Below are positions 52,281-61,306 of a stretch of 64,000 nt of DNA, in pieces (position 1 is the stretch's first letter; each line of letters begins with the position of its first letter). The DNA lies in the NCBI RefSeq assembly GCF_000759715.1, contig NZ_BBLU01000001.1, positions 248,001-312,000 on the forward strand. The letters are read 5' to 3'. A model generated the notes under the pieces. The model searched no databases and was not told the origin of the DNA. It was given only the letters and a program-made list of their open reading frames with translations. Position numbers and translations under genes: made by a program. Origin of the DNA: Demequina mangrovi. Lineage in GTDB: Bacteria > Actinomycetota > Actinomycetes > Actinomycetales > Demequinaceae.

Positions 52281-54165
52281 CTGCGGCTGCCACGGCCACG
52301 AGGACGGCGCTGCCGCCGCTGCGGCGGCCGATGCGTCCCGCACCGTCTACGTGTCGAAGGACGCGGCGTCGTCGGCAGAGACGCGAACAGGCACCACGAC
52401 GGGCGCGCACGGCGCCACCGTGCTCGAGGGCTTCCACGGCCTCAACCCGCAGGACGGGCTGTTCCTGCGCGCCGAGCACCTCGCCGCGATCCAGGACTAT
52501 GCGCGGGCGCTGTCGACGGCCGTCGCGACGGCCTCGGGACCGGGCGTGGTCGACGGCCTCGGCGTCGAGATCGTCGGCACGGACCTGGTGGTGCACCCAG
52601 GCCTCGCCATCAGCCCGCGAGGGCGAGCGCTGCGGTTGGGGCGCACCGTCACCATCCCGCTCGGGGACGGCCTGCCCACCATCGCCGACGGCGGCTTCTG
52701 GCGGATCGAGGTCCACTGGGCGTGGGGCACCTCGGGCCAGGTCGCGAGCTTCGGCAGCCTGTGCGCGGACGACTGCGGTACCGGCGGCGGGACGCTCACG
52801 CCGTGGCGGGACGAGGGCGTGGAGATCCGCATCGTCCCGGACCACCTGCCCGCGTTCGCCCGCGCCACCGTGACCGCGATGCGGCCCAACGTCCTCTCCT
52901 CCGCGTACTTCGAGCGCGAGCGCTCCGCCGGTGGGCCCTGGCTCGTGCCGCCGGCGGCCGGCGCGTCGCTGCCGGCCTGGAGCGGCCTGCCGTGGACCGA
53001 TGACACTCCGGCGCCCGACGAGCGGGGCGTGCCCCTCGCGCTGCTCTACCCCGCGAGCGTCGCGAAGGACAAGAAGGACGTCTCCTACGGCGTGCAGGTG
53101 TGGACCGCGCGGCGGCTGGTCGACGGCACCTCGGCGCACTCGACCTGGCGGAGCCGGCTGGCGATGCGGCCGTGGCCGGTGTTCCTCGCCCAGATCCTGC
53201 AGTTCCAGGACGAGCTCGGCGCGAAGACGGGCTCCATGGCGACGCTCGCCGGCGACTTCGGCGAGGGTCTCGATGTCGAGAGACTCCTCGAGCACTTCGG
53301 GCATATGCGCGAGCTGTACGAGGTGATCTCCGACCGGTCCAACGCCGCTGGGACCGAGGCGTACGAGGTCGCGGGCATGTCGCTCGAGCGCATGAAGAGC
53401 GAGCACATCCTCGAGTCGCTCGAGAAGTTCCCGCACGCCAACGCGGCCAAGGGCAGCCCGCTCGCCGGTCTGACCGAGCTGCCGCCCGCGGGGTACCTCC
53501 CGGCGAGCCTTGGGAAGCCAGGTTCCGAGGAGGCGGTCCGGAACGTGGTCGAAAGGCAGGCCCGCGTGGTGGTCGGCGGGCACGTGAACCTCAGCGTGCG
53601 GCTGATGCGCGCTGACCAGATCGCCGACGAGGTCCTGGCGGCCCAGCACCGCGACCGGATCCCCCTCCAAGGCTTCCGTACGACCCCGGAGGTCGAGATC
53701 CTGGTGCCCTTCGCGCCGGCCGACAAGGAGGAGCTGTTCACCGAGGAGTACGGCTGGGTCGCATTCGTGAGGAAGGGGGCGTGCTGCGAGACGGCTGGGC
53801 CGGAACGCGACACCGTGCGGGTGGCCGTGGTGCGCGAGACCTTCGACGAGCTCTTGGGGGCGAACCTCAACGAGGAGAAGCTGAGAAAGATCGCCCATGA
53901 CGACGTCCGCGAGCTCTCCTACCCGTCTGGCGCGTGGGCGTACCCGGCGGGCGACGCCGCCGAGTCCGTCAAGGAAACCCTCGCCGGTGGAGTCCCTGAC
54001 GAGATCATCGCGGTCACCAGCGGTTCCGACCCGGCGCTGGCCGCGGTCCGGGCCGGCCTTTTCGCGATGTCGCTCGATCAAGGCCACCCGCCTTTGGGCA
54101 TCCGGACGCTCGAAGGACGAGACCTCGACGCGATCCTGATCGTCGCGCCGCGCGCCATCGGCTAG
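52264..54165 (+). CDS. CIS-associated protein B, shared N-terminal domain
   Basis: 633-residue protein. After a short Cys/His-rich start (DCGCHGHEDG) and an Ala-rich stretch, residues ~55-125 (HGLNPQDGLFLRAEHLAAIQ...GPGVVDGLGVEIV...LVVHPGLAISPRGRALRL) repeat the domain of the preceding protein. The rest is mixed and ends in a helical/beta region without a recognisable family. The ATG at 52264 lies 9 bases after GGAG and inside the end of the previous gene; an ATG at 52255 is too close to that site. It is the last gene of CIS operon 2. Confidence 0.6.
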   Translation: MTTTSDCGCHGHEDGAAAAAAADASRTVYVSKDAASSAETRTGTTTGAHGATVLEGFHGLNPQDGLFLRAEHLAAIQDYARALSTAVATASGPGVVDGLGVEIVGTDLVVHPGLAISPRGRALRLGRTVTIPLGDGLPTIADGGFWRIEVHWAWGTSGQVASFGSLCADDCGTGGGTLTPWRDEGVEIRIVPDHLPAFARATVTAMRPNVLSSAYFERERSAGGPWLVPPAAGASLPAWSGLPWTDDTPAPDERGVPLALLYPASVAKDKKDVSYGVQVWTARRLVDGTSAHSTWRSRLAMRPWPVFLAQILQFQDELGAKTGSMATLAGDFGEGLDVERLLEHFGHMRELYEVISDRSNAAGTEAYEVAGMSLERMKSEHILESLEKFPHANAAKGSPLAGLTELPPAGYLPASLGKPGSEEAVRNVVERQARVVVGGHVNLSVRLMRADQIADEVLAAQHRDRIPLQGFRTTPEVEILVPFAPADKEELFTEEYGWVAFVRKGACCETAGPERDTVRVAVVRETFDELLGANLNEEKLRKIAHDDVRELSYPSGAWAYPAGDAAESVKETLAGGVPDEIIAVTSGSDPALAAVRAGLFAMSLDQGHPPLGIRTLEGRDLDAILIVAPRAIG

Positions 54166-54177
54166 GTTGCCCGGACT

Positions 54178-54453
54178 ATGGCCGGACCCCAGGGGCAGAC
54201 GGGCGCGCGGGTGTCGCGAGACCCCCGCGAGCCGATGTTCGGCGTCTGCACGCTTCGCGTCGAGGTCCAGCCCGAGCACCTGCTCATCACCATCACCACC
54301 AGCAGGTCCACGGACGCGAGCGCGCAGCGGTTCTTCGTCTCGCGCCCGCGCTCCGTCGCCTCGACCCGCGAGGCGCTCGAGCTCACCGAGGACTTCCTGC
54401 AGTCCTTCGGCCTGTGGGAGGAGTCGATGACGCAGGACCGCTCGCGTCCCTGA
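54178..54453 (+). CDS. Small protein of unknown function
   Basis: 91-residue basic/acidic mixed protein with no signal peptide or known motif. It has a beta-rich middle (CTLRVEVQPEHLLITITTS) and a helical end (STREALELTEDFLQSFGLW). TAGGTT (54163-54168) lies 9 bases before the ATG and could be a -10, giving a near-leaderless transcript; otherwise it follows the CIS operon by 12 bases and could be its tail. Confidence 0.5.
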   Translation: MAGPQGQTGARVSRDPREPMFGVCTLRVEVQPEHLLITITTSRSTDASAQRFFVSRPRSVASTREALELTEDFLQSFGLWEESMTQDRSRP

Positions 54454-54469
54454 GGGCCGTCGTGCGCGC

Positions 54470-54982
54470 TCAGTCCCGCTCGACCCAGCGGTCGATCGCC
54501 CACACGATCGCGAAGGCCAGACCCGGCGCGACGCCTTCGCGCACGTCGATCGTGTACTTGTCGCGGATGGTCATCCACTTCTGCGTGATCTGCACCATCA
54601 CCGTGCCGGACGCATCCCGAAGCGTGTAGTCCTTCTCGATGAGGTTGCCCTCGAGCAGCCACTCCTCGCCCGAGGCCAGGCTGACGTCGATCTTGTCCTT
54701 GACGAACTTGAACGGCTGCGCGTGGAGGTGCGCGACCTGCGCGCCCGCGCCGTCGGTGACGTCCATGCGCTTGGGGATGCCCATCATGCGCCCGGTGACA
54801 TCGAAGAGCTTCGCTCCGGAAGCGTCGAGCACGTCCGCCCGCGGACGAGGGCCCATCTTGCCGTCGACGAGGAACAGGTCCTCCTCCGTCTCCGGCGCGA
54901 GGATGCGAAAGTCACGGCCGGCGCCGAACTTGCTCTTCATCAGATAGCGCGAGTACCCCGCGGGCACGGCCTGCTCGGACAT
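54470..54982 (-). CDS. LURP-one-related (scramblase-like barrel) protein
   Basis: 170-residue protein of the LOR family (Tubby/phospholipid scramblase-like beta barrel). The pattern is typical: YLMKSKFGAGRDFRI, LFLVDGKMG, VLDASGAKLFDVTGRMMGIPKRMDV, WLLEGNLIEKDYTLRD, then the closing hydrophobic helix (PGLAFAIVWAIDRW). The role in bacteria is unknown. The ATG has AGGAGGAACG upstream, and TAAGGT (55010-55015, minus strand) is a likely -10. Confidence 0.8.
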   Translation of the reverse strand: MSEQAVPAGYSRYLMKSKFGAGRDFRILAPETEEDLFLVDGKMGPRPRADVLDASGAKLFDVTGRMMGIPKRMDVTDGAGAQVAHLHAQPFKFVKDKIDVSLASGEEWLLEGNLIEKDYTLRDASGTVMVQITQKWMTIRDKYTIDVREGVAPGLAFAIVWAIDRWVERD

Positions 54983-55095
54983 CGTTCCTCCTGGGATCGG
55001 CGTGCCCTCACCTTAGCCAGGGCATCGCGCCCCCACCAGGGACGATGCGAAGGCGTCGCCGGCGCTCACCTCATGTCCACCGTACCGCGGGCCCG

Positions 55096-55114
55096 CCCCC
55101 TTGCGGCAAGGCCC
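55096..55114 (+). promoter_or_regulatory. Rifamycin-associated element (RAE)-like site
   Basis: TTGCGGCAAGGCCC (55101-55114) matches the right 14 bases of the 19-base RAE consensus GGGGCTTGCGGCAAGGCCC; the left arm has C in place of the four Gs. It lies ~50 bases before helR. RAEs are known upstream of rifamycin-inducible genes in actinomycetes. GAGAAT (55126-55131) is a possible -10 behind it. Confidence 0.75.
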
Positions 55115-55162
55115 CCTCCGCGGCGGAGAATCGTCGGCAGTCACCGGTTCGAAGGACCCCTC

Positions 55163-57349
55163 ATGACCTCCTCGGCGTTCGCGCTGCCCCCTCGCCTCTC
55201 CGCCAAGGCGGACCCGTCGCTCGTCGACGCCGACTCCGCTCATCTCGCGCGCGTCGCCGCAGCCGTGGCGCGCCAGGTCGGTCAGCTCGAGGAGCGCCTC
55301 GAGGCCGAGCTCCGCAAGCCCGGCGGGGGCGGCCAGGCGACCGTCGAGCGCGACCTCGAGGTCCACCGCCTGAGCGCTCGGCTGCGGACGCTGCGGCGCT
55401 ACGGGCGCGACCTGTGCCTGGGACGCATCGTCACGACCGACGGCGAGCGCACGTACGTCGGTCGGCTCGGCGTCACCGCTGAGGACGGCACGCGGCTGCT
55501 CGTGGACTGGCGCTCCCCCGCCGCCGAGCGGTTCTTCGCCGCTACCGCCGCGCGACCGATGGGCGTCGCGAGCAGGCGCCGGTACCGGTGGTCCGGCGGG
55601 CGCATCGTCGACTACTGGGACGAGCCGCTCTCCGGCACGGCGGCGGTCGCGACGACGCTCGACGAGGACTCCGCGCTCATGGCGAGCCTCGGTGCGAGCC
55701 GGTCGAGCCGCATGCGCGACGTGCTCTCCACGATCCAGGCGGACCAGGACTCCATCATCCGCGCGTCCTCTGCCGGCGCCCTCGTGGTCGACGGCGGCCC
55801 GGGGACCGGGAAGACCGTGGTCGCGCTGCATCGTGCCGCGTACCTCACCTACGCCGATGCGCGCCTCGCCGCCCAGGGAGGCGGGGTCCTCGTCGTGGGA
55901 CCGCATCGGCCGTACCTCGCGTACATCGCGGACGTGCTCCCGAGCCTCGGCGAGGACTCGGTGCGCACGTGCACGGTCACGGATCTGGTGCCGGAGGGCC
56001 GGCTGGCCCCCGCCGAGGCGGATCCGGACGTCGCCCGACTCAAGGCCGACCTGGACCTCGCGATCGACGCCGCGGTCGCCCTGTATGAGGAGCCGCCGAC
56101 GTCGACCCTCCGCCTCGACGTGGGTGACGAGCAGGTCGAGGTCACACCCGCGGACTGGGTCGAGGCGTTCGCGGCACCCGAGCCCGGCACGGCGCACAAC
56201 GACGCGAGGGACGCGGTCTGGACGGCGCTGCTCACCATCGTTGTCGACCGCGTGCGCAGCGGTTCCGGCGATGACGAGGCGCGGGAGGACCCCGACGAGT
56301 TCGACGCGTACGGCCTCGATCAGGGCGACCCCGATGCCGCGGCCCGCACGGCGCTCTCGCGCAACCGTGCGCTGCTCGACGCCATCGGCGCCGCGTGGCC
56401 TATCCTCGAGCCCACCGAGCTCGTCGGCGACCTGTACGAGGTGCCCGCCTACCTGCGCCGCTGCGCGCCGTGGCTGTCCGTTGATGAGGCGGCGGCGCTG
56501 CGACGCGACCGCCCCGACGCCTGGACCGTCGCGGACCTGCCGATTCTGGACGCCGCGCGTCACCGGCTCGGCGATCCCGACCGGGCCAGGCGCCTGCGCG
56601 GCGAGCGTCTGCGTCGTGAGGCGCATCTCGCACGCATGCGCGAGGTGGCGGAGGACCTCATGGCGGCCGACGACACCGAGCTCCATGTCATGTCCATGCT
56701 CCGGGGGCAGGATCTCCGCGAGGAGCTGGTCGGCAACGTCACCGAGGACGCCGGAGCCGGCGATCGGCTGGCCGGGCCTTTCGCGCACGTGGTGGTGGAC
56801 GAGGCCCAGGAGCTCACCGACGCGGAATGGCGCGCGCTGCTGCGCCGCTGTCCCTCGGGAAGCCTCACGGTGGTGGGCGACCGCGCGCAGGCGCGCCGCG
56901 GCTTCCCCGAGGCGTGGGAGGACCGTCTCGCGCGGGTGGGCCTGCGCGACGTCGCGAGCGCACGGCTCTCCGTCAACTACCGCACCCCCGCCGAGGTGAT
57001 GGCGGAGGCGGCGCCCGCGATCCTCGCGGCGCTGCCGGACGCCAACGTGCCCGAGTCCATCCGGGTCTCCGGCATCCCCGTTCGCCGAGGCGCACGATCC
57101 GACCGCGACGCGATCCTCTCCGCCTGGCTCACCGCACACGAGGAGGGCGTGGCGTGCGTCATCGGCGATCCCTCCGCCGCCGACGGCGACCGGGTCCGGT
57201 CGCTGTCGCCGGAGCAGGTCAAGGGCCTCGAGTTCGACCTCGTCGTGGTGGTCGATCCGGCGGGCTTCGGAGGCGGCCTCACCGGAGCGGTGGACCGCTA
57301 CGTCGCGATGACCAGGTCCACGCGGGAGCTGGTGATCCTCGACGGGTGA
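55163..57349 (+). CDS. helR: RNA polymerase recycling motor ATPase HelR
   Basis: 728-residue SF1-type helicase-like ATPase. The start (TSSAFALPPRLSAKADPSLVD), ERDLEVHRLSARLRTLRRYGRDLCLGR and DWRSPAAERFFAAT are typical of actinobacterial HelR/HelD-like proteins. Walker A GGPGTGKT is at ~211-218, Walker B VVVDEAQELTD at ~542-552, and motif VI DRYVAMTRSTREL is near the end. HelR removes stalled RNA polymerase and, in Streptomyces, protects it from rifamycins. The ATG at 55163 has GAAGGA upstream, and the RAE-like site in front makes rifamycin induction likely. Confidence 0.9.
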   Translation: MTSSAFALPPRLSAKADPSLVDADSAHLARVAAAVARQVGQLEERLEAELRKPGGGGQATVERDLEVHRLSARLRTLRRYGRDLCLGRIVTTDGERTYVGRLGVTAEDGTRLLVDWRSPAAERFFAATAARPMGVASRRRYRWSGGRIVDYWDEPLSGTAAVATTLDEDSALMASLGASRSSRMRDVLSTIQADQDSIIRASSAGALVVDGGPGTGKTVVALHRAAYLTYADARLAAQGGGVLVVGPHRPYLAYIADVLPSLGEDSVRTCTVTDLVPEGRLAPAEADPDVARLKADLDLAIDAAVALYEEPPTSTLRLDVGDEQVEVTPADWVEAFAAPEPGTAHNDARDAVWTALLTIVVDRVRSGSGDDEAREDPDEFDAYGLDQGDPDAAARTALSRNRALLDAIGAAWPILEPTELVGDLYEVPAYLRRCAPWLSVDEAAALRRDRPDAWTVADLPILDAARHRLGDPDRARRLRGERLRREAHLARMREVAEDLMAADDTELHVMSMLRGQDLREELVGNVTEDAGAGDRLAGPFAHVVVDEAQELTDAEWRALLRRCPSGSLTVVGDRAQARRGFPEAWEDRLARVGLRDVASARLSVNYRTPAEVMAEAAPAILAALPDANVPESIRVSGIPVRRGARSDRDAILSAWLTAHEEGVACVIGDPSAADGDRVRSLSPEQVKGLEFDLVVVVDPAGFGGGLTGAVDRYVAMTRSTRELVILDG

Positions 57350-57355
57350 GCGTCC

Positions 57356-57637
57356 TCAGATCTCGGTGAGCCTGAGCCCGTCGATCGGGACCTGCTCCCA
57401 CTCGTCGAAGGGGTCGTCCGCGACCGCCGCGCGGGCGATCGGGGCGAGCCGCTCGTAGTCCTCTCGCGAATCGAAGATCGCGAGCCCCACCAACCGGTCG
57501 GAGTCCTCGTCGGCGAGCGTGCGGATCGAGACGAGCCCGGCCTCGCCAAGGATGGCGGCGCCGTACCGATGCATCGAGTCGACGAGCGCGGCCCGATGCT
57601 CGGGATGCGGGTGATGGATCGACATGAGCACGAACAT
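57356..57637 (-). CDS. Small dimeric alpha/beta-barrel protein (ABM/YciI-like)
   Basis: 93-residue protein with a ferredoxin-like pattern (MFVLMSIHHPHPEHRAALVDSMHRYGAAI, then LVSIRTLADEDSDRLVGLAIFDSREDYERL), as in antibiotic-biosynthesis-monooxygenase or YciI-like proteins. Members range from quinone monooxygenases to heme-handling and uncharacterised proteins; the substrate cannot be told. It is leaderless: TAGCGT precedes its ATG by 6 bases. It converges with helR after 6 bases. Confidence 0.65.
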   Translation of the reverse strand: MFVLMSIHHPHPEHRAALVDSMHRYGAAILGEAGLVSIRTLADEDSDRLVGLAIFDSREDYERLAPIARAAVADDPFDEWEQVPIDGLRLTEI

Positions 57638-57643
57638 GTCCTC

Positions 57644-57673
57644 ACGCTACCCGCGCGCCCGCCCCGGTAGGGT
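57644..57673. promoter_or_regulatory. Divergent -10 boxes
   Basis: TAGCGT on the minus strand (57649-57644) lies 6 bases before the ATG of the small barrel protein. TAGGGT on the plus strand (57668-57673) lies 28 bases before the amine-oxidase ATG, which has GAGGGAG as ribosome-binding site. Confidence 0.4.
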
Positions 57674-57701
57674 CGGCGCACATCGAAGCGAGGGAGCAGG
57701 C

Positions 57702-59021
57702 ATGGAGCACGTCGACACCGTGGTGGTCGGAGCGGGCGTCGCGGGCCTGACCGCCGCGCGGCTCTTGTCCGAAGCCGGCCGCCGGGTGGTGGTGCTCGAG
57801 GCCCGCGACCGCGTCGGCGGACGCGTGTGGACCGAGCGCCGCGACGGCAGCGCGACCGACCTCGGCGCCTCGTGGATCCATGGTGTCGACGGCTGCCCCG
57901 TCGCAGCCGCCGCCCGCGCGTTCGGCATGCGCACGCACGAGTTCACGGTGGGCGGCTATCAGGTGGACGGCCGGCCGATGGCGTACTTCTCCCCCGACGG
58001 GCGCCGGCTGACGGACGATGAGGCGGCCGCCTTCGCCACGGACGTCCGTGCCGTCGACGCGACGCTGGCTGATGTGATCGCGGACTCGGCGCCGCTGGAT
58101 TCCTACCGCGACGTCACGGAACGCGCGCTCGGCTCCCAGGGCTGGCCCGCGGATCGGGCGCAGCGCGTCCGCGAGTTCCTCGAGCATCGGTCCGAGGAGC
58201 AGTACGGCGCGTGGATCGAGGATCTCGCGGCCCACGGCCTCGACGACGACGCGATCGAGGGCGACGAGGTGGTCTTCCCGGACGGCTACGACGCGCTTCC
58301 CGCACGCCTGGCCGAGGGCCTCGACGTGCGGCTCGGCCACGTGGTGTCCCGCATCACGTGGTCGGCGACCGGGGTGCACGTCGAGACCGACGGTGCCGCC
58401 TTCGCGGCGGCCGATGCGGTGGTCACCGTGCCCGTGGGCGTGCTCCAGGCGGGCGCGCTGGAGATCGAGCCCCCGCTGCCCGAGCCCGTCGCCGGCGCGC
58501 TGTCGCGGCTCGAGATGAACCGCTTCGAGAAGGTGGTGCTCCGCTTCCCCACGCGCTTCTGGGGCGAGGACGTGTACGCGATCCGCCAGCAGGGTCCCGA
58601 GGGGCGCGCGTGGCACTCGTGGTACGACCTCACGCCGCTCGACGGGACGCCGACGTTGCTGACGTTCGCGGCCGGGCCGACGGCGCGGATGATCGAGGGC
58701 TGGACCGATGCGGAGGTGACCGACTCCGTGCGCGCGCAGCTGCGCAGGCTCTACGGCGAGGTTCCGGATCCGACCGCGGTGAGCGTCACCCGCTGGCACG
58801 AGGACCCGCACGCGCGCGGGTCGTACGCCTTCATGCGTCCGGGATCGACCACCGCCGACCACGATGCGCTCGCGACACCGGTCGGCGGCGTGCTCCACCT
58901 GGCCGGCGAGGCGACCTGGACCGACGACCCGGCGACCGTCCCCGCCGCGATGCTGTCGGGGCATCGTGCCGCCTCGCGCATCGTCGGACGGGACCTCCCG
59001 ATCGAGGCGCTCTGGACCTGA
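57702..59021 (+). CDS. FAD-dependent amine oxidase
   Basis: 439-residue flavoprotein of the monoamine/polyamine oxidase family. The N-terminal FAD motif is DTVVVGAGVAGLTAARLLSEAG with VVLEARDRVGGRVWT; the central GASWIHGVDGCPVAAAARAFG and the C-terminal HLAGEATW-DDPATVPAAMLSGHRAA, where FAD is bound near GEAT, are typical. It should oxidise an amine (perhaps a polyamine) to an imine with O2 as acceptor. GWPADRA-style inserts cannot define the substrate. The ATG at 57702 has GAGGGAG upstream. Confidence 0.85.
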   Translation: MEHVDTVVVGAGVAGLTAARLLSEAGRRVVVLEARDRVGGRVWTERRDGSATDLGASWIHGVDGCPVAAAARAFGMRTHEFTVGGYQVDGRPMAYFSPDGRRLTDDEAAAFATDVRAVDATLADVIADSAPLDSYRDVTERALGSQGWPADRAQRVREFLEHRSEEQYGAWIEDLAAHGLDDDAIEGDEVVFPDGYDALPARLAEGLDVRLGHVVSRITWSATGVHVETDGAAFAAADAVVTVPVGVLQAGALEIEPPLPEPVAGALSRLEMNRFEKVVLRFPTRFWGEDVYAIRQQGPEGRAWHSWYDLTPLDGTPTLLTFAAGPTARMIEGWTDAEVTDSVRAQLRRLYGEVPDPTAVSVTRWHEDPHARGSYAFMRPGSTTADHDALATPVGGVLHLAGEATWTDDPATVPAAMLSGHRAASRIVGRDLPIEALWT

Positions 59022-59029
59022 CGCCCGGC

Positions 59030-59560
59030 TCAGACCGAGCGGTCCTCGAAGGCCAGCGTCATCCCGTCGTGGGACTCGGTGCAGATCACGGTGATGAGGT
59101 CGGACGAGGCTGTCCCGCGAGCGATCCCGTTCTCGGGCACCGCGTCGCGCTCGGCCGCGGCGATCGCCTCGGCCACGAGGTCCGGGTCGACGGCCATGGA
59201 CCGCGCGAGGTCCGCGGCGAGCACGGTCTCGAGCATCCGACCCGTGATCCCGTGCGCGTCGAGCACGAGCCGGCCCGCGCCGTCGTAGTCCGCCCGGCCG
59301 CCCCAGTCGAGGAAGCTCTCGACCTCGGCGACGTTGGCGTCGAGCGCGCGGCCGAGGAGCTCACCGGCGGGCGCCGGACGCTGCTCGGCGATGGGGTTCG
59401 CCGGGAGCGCGGCACCAGCCGGCACCTCACGAGCGCCGTCGATCGCGAAGGCTGACACGGTCACGCACAGGGCGATGATCACCGCGAGCCCGGTCCCCGA
59501 CCACAGGGACGCCGAATCGCGGACGGTGGCGGTGGACTTCTGACCGGTCTCGATGCTCAT
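59030..59560 (-). CDS. Membrane-anchored protein of unknown function
   Basis: 176-residue protein with one hydrophobic segment (~23-42, LAVIIALCVTVSAFAI) after a short polar start, so an N-in single-pass or signal-anchored protein is predicted. The outside part is acidic, with an EVESFLDWGGRADYDGAGRLVLDAHGI section, and ends LITVICTESHDGMTLAFEDRSV. No family recognised. It converges with the amine-oxidase gene after 8 bases. Confidence 0.55.
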   Translation of the reverse strand: MSIETGQKSTATVRDSASLWSGTGLAVIIALCVTVSAFAIDGAREVPAGAALPANPIAEQRPAPAGELLGRALDANVAEVESFLDWGGRADYDGAGRLVLDAHGITGRMLETVLAADLARSMAVDPDLVAEAIAAAERDAVPENGIARGTASSDLITVICTESHDGMTLAFEDRSV

Positions 59561-59723
59561 GCGTCCACGGTCCTCCGCCGAGCGCCCGCGCGCATCGTCC
59601 CTCCGCAGTCATCTGGGCCTGCTGCGCCTGCAGTACGCGGCGGGCGGGAATGCCTCACCGCCCGATCCGGGTTGCCTCCTCAGGTGCGCATCGCAGCGCA
59701 CCGTCGCCGGAAGGAGCCCGCTC

Positions 59724-61292
59724 ATGGATGCGCCCGATGCCGCGCCGCCCAACAGCCCGTTCGGTTCGGAGGAGGCGCTGCGGGCCGTGCCCGGCCCGGA
59801 CGGCGCCGCGCCGCTGGTCCTCGTGCTCGGCGCCACCGGCTACATCGGCGGGCGCCTGGTGCCGCGCCTGCTCGCCGGCGGCTACCGGGTGCGCGTGCTC
59901 ACGCGCTCCGCGCGACGCGTCGCGGCGCTGCCCTGGTCGGGAGAGGTCGAGACCGTCGAGGGCGACGCCGCGGACCCGGAGGCGATGGACCGCGCCATGG
60001 CCGGGGTCGGCATCGTCTACCACCTGGTGCACTCGATGCACAGCGGCCGCGACTACGCGCGTCTCGACCGGGCGATCGCCGAGAACGTCGCCCGCGCCGC
60101 CGCGGCCGCGGGCGTCGACCGCATCGTCTACCTCAGCGGCCTCCACCCCGACGGGGTCGAGCTCTCCTCGCACCTCGCCTCGCGCAAGGAGGTCGGCGAC
60201 CTGCTGCTCGCGTCCGCCACGCCCACGCTGGTACTGCAGGCGGGCGTGGTCATCGGCTCCGGCTCCGCGTCCTTCGAGATGATCCGGCATCTCACCGAGG
60301 TGCTGCCGTACATGCCCGCGCCGCGATGGGTGCGCAACCTCATCCAGCCGATCGCCGTGCGCGACGTCCTCTACTACCTGCTCGCCGCGGCGCGGGTGGA
60401 CGCTGCCGCGAACGGCGTCTACGACATCGGCGGCCCGGACGTCATGCGCTACTCCGAGATGATGAACGGCTACGCCGAGGTCGCCGGCCTGCCCCGGCGC
60501 GGCATCACCGCGCTGCCGGTCCTCACCCCGGGCCTCGCGTCGCACTGGGTGGGGCTCGTCACGCCTGTCCCGAGTCGCATCGCCCGTCCGCTCGTCGAAT
60601 CGCTGCTGCACTCGTGCGTGGTGAAGGACGATGCGATCGACGCGATCATCCCGCCGCCGCCCGGCGGGCTCACGGGGTACAGCGATGCGGTCGCGCTCGC
60701 TCTCGCACGCGTCGAGATCGACGAGGTCGAGACCAGCTGGGTGGACGGGCGTGTGCTCGGCGCACCGAGCGATCCGATGCCGAGCGATCCCGAGTGGGCG
60801 CGGCGCACGGTGTTCAAGGACGAGCGCACCAAGCCGACCACCGCGGAGCCCGCGGAGGTGTGGCGCGTCATCACGGAGATCGGCGGCGCGACCGGGTGGT
60901 ACTCCGCCTCGGTGCTGTGGGCCGTGCGCGGGCTCATGGATCGCATGGTCGGCGGCGTCGGGCAGCGTCGCGGGCGCAGGACGCTCGCAGCGCCGCGCGT
61001 GGGCGACGCGATCGACGTCTGGCGGGTCGAGCACGTCGAGCCCGGGCGGCTGCTGCGGCTGCGCGCCGAGATGAGGGTGCCCGGCCGCGCGTGGCTCGAG
61101 CTCGGGGTCGAGCCTGCGGCCGAGGGAGCGGTGTACCGCCAGCGCGCGGTCTTCCTGCCGCGCGGCCTCACCGGGCGGCTGTACTGGCTGTCGGTGCTGC
61201 CCTTCCACGGGCTCGTGTTCAGCGGCATGGTCAACCGCATCGTCGCCGAGGCGGAGGCGACGGCGACACCCCGCGCACGCTCGCGGGCCTGA
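59724..61292 (+). CDS. NAD(P)-binding SDR (NmrA-like) fused to DUF2867
   Basis: 522-residue protein. Residues ~30-270 are an atypical/extended SDR Rossmann domain: LVLGATGYIGGRLVPRLL and RVRVLTRSARR for cofactor binding, VYHLVHSMHSG, RIVYLSGLHP. The C-terminal ~170 residues (PAEVWRVITEIGGATGWYSASVLWAVRGLMDRMVGGVG, then GLTGRLYWLSVLPFHGLVF) are the DUF2867 SRPBCC-like region. This two-domain type is common in Actinobacteria; it may act on a quinone or lipid, unproven. The ATG has GGAAGGAG upstream. Confidence 0.8.
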   Translation: MDAPDAAPPNSPFGSEEALRAVPGPDGAAPLVLVLGATGYIGGRLVPRLLAGGYRVRVLTRSARRVAALPWSGEVETVEGDAADPEAMDRAMAGVGIVYHLVHSMHSGRDYARLDRAIAENVARAAAAAGVDRIVYLSGLHPDGVELSSHLASRKEVGDLLLASATPTLVLQAGVVIGSGSASFEMIRHLTEVLPYMPAPRWVRNLIQPIAVRDVLYYLLAAARVDAAANGVYDIGGPDVMRYSEMMNGYAEVAGLPRRGITALPVLTPGLASHWVGLVTPVPSRIARPLVESLLHSCVVKDDAIDAIIPPPPGGLTGYSDAVALALARVEIDEVETSWVDGRVLGAPSDPMPSDPEWARRTVFKDERTKPTTAEPAEVWRVITEIGGATGWYSASVLWAVRGLMDRMVGGVGQRRGRRTLAAPRVGDAIDVWRVEHVEPGRLLRLRAEMRVPGRAWLELGVEPAAEGAVYRQRAVFLPRGLTGRLYWLSVLPFHGLVFSGMVNRIVAEAEATATPRARSRA

Positions 61293-61306
61293 CGCATCGT
61301 CCCGTT

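Noticed and set aside
26602-54165. Prophage remnant
   Set aside because: Tail-like genes only. There is no capsid, portal, terminase, integrase, lysis cassette or attachment repeat, and the DUF4255, AAA+ ATPase and DUF4157 genes define a CIS.
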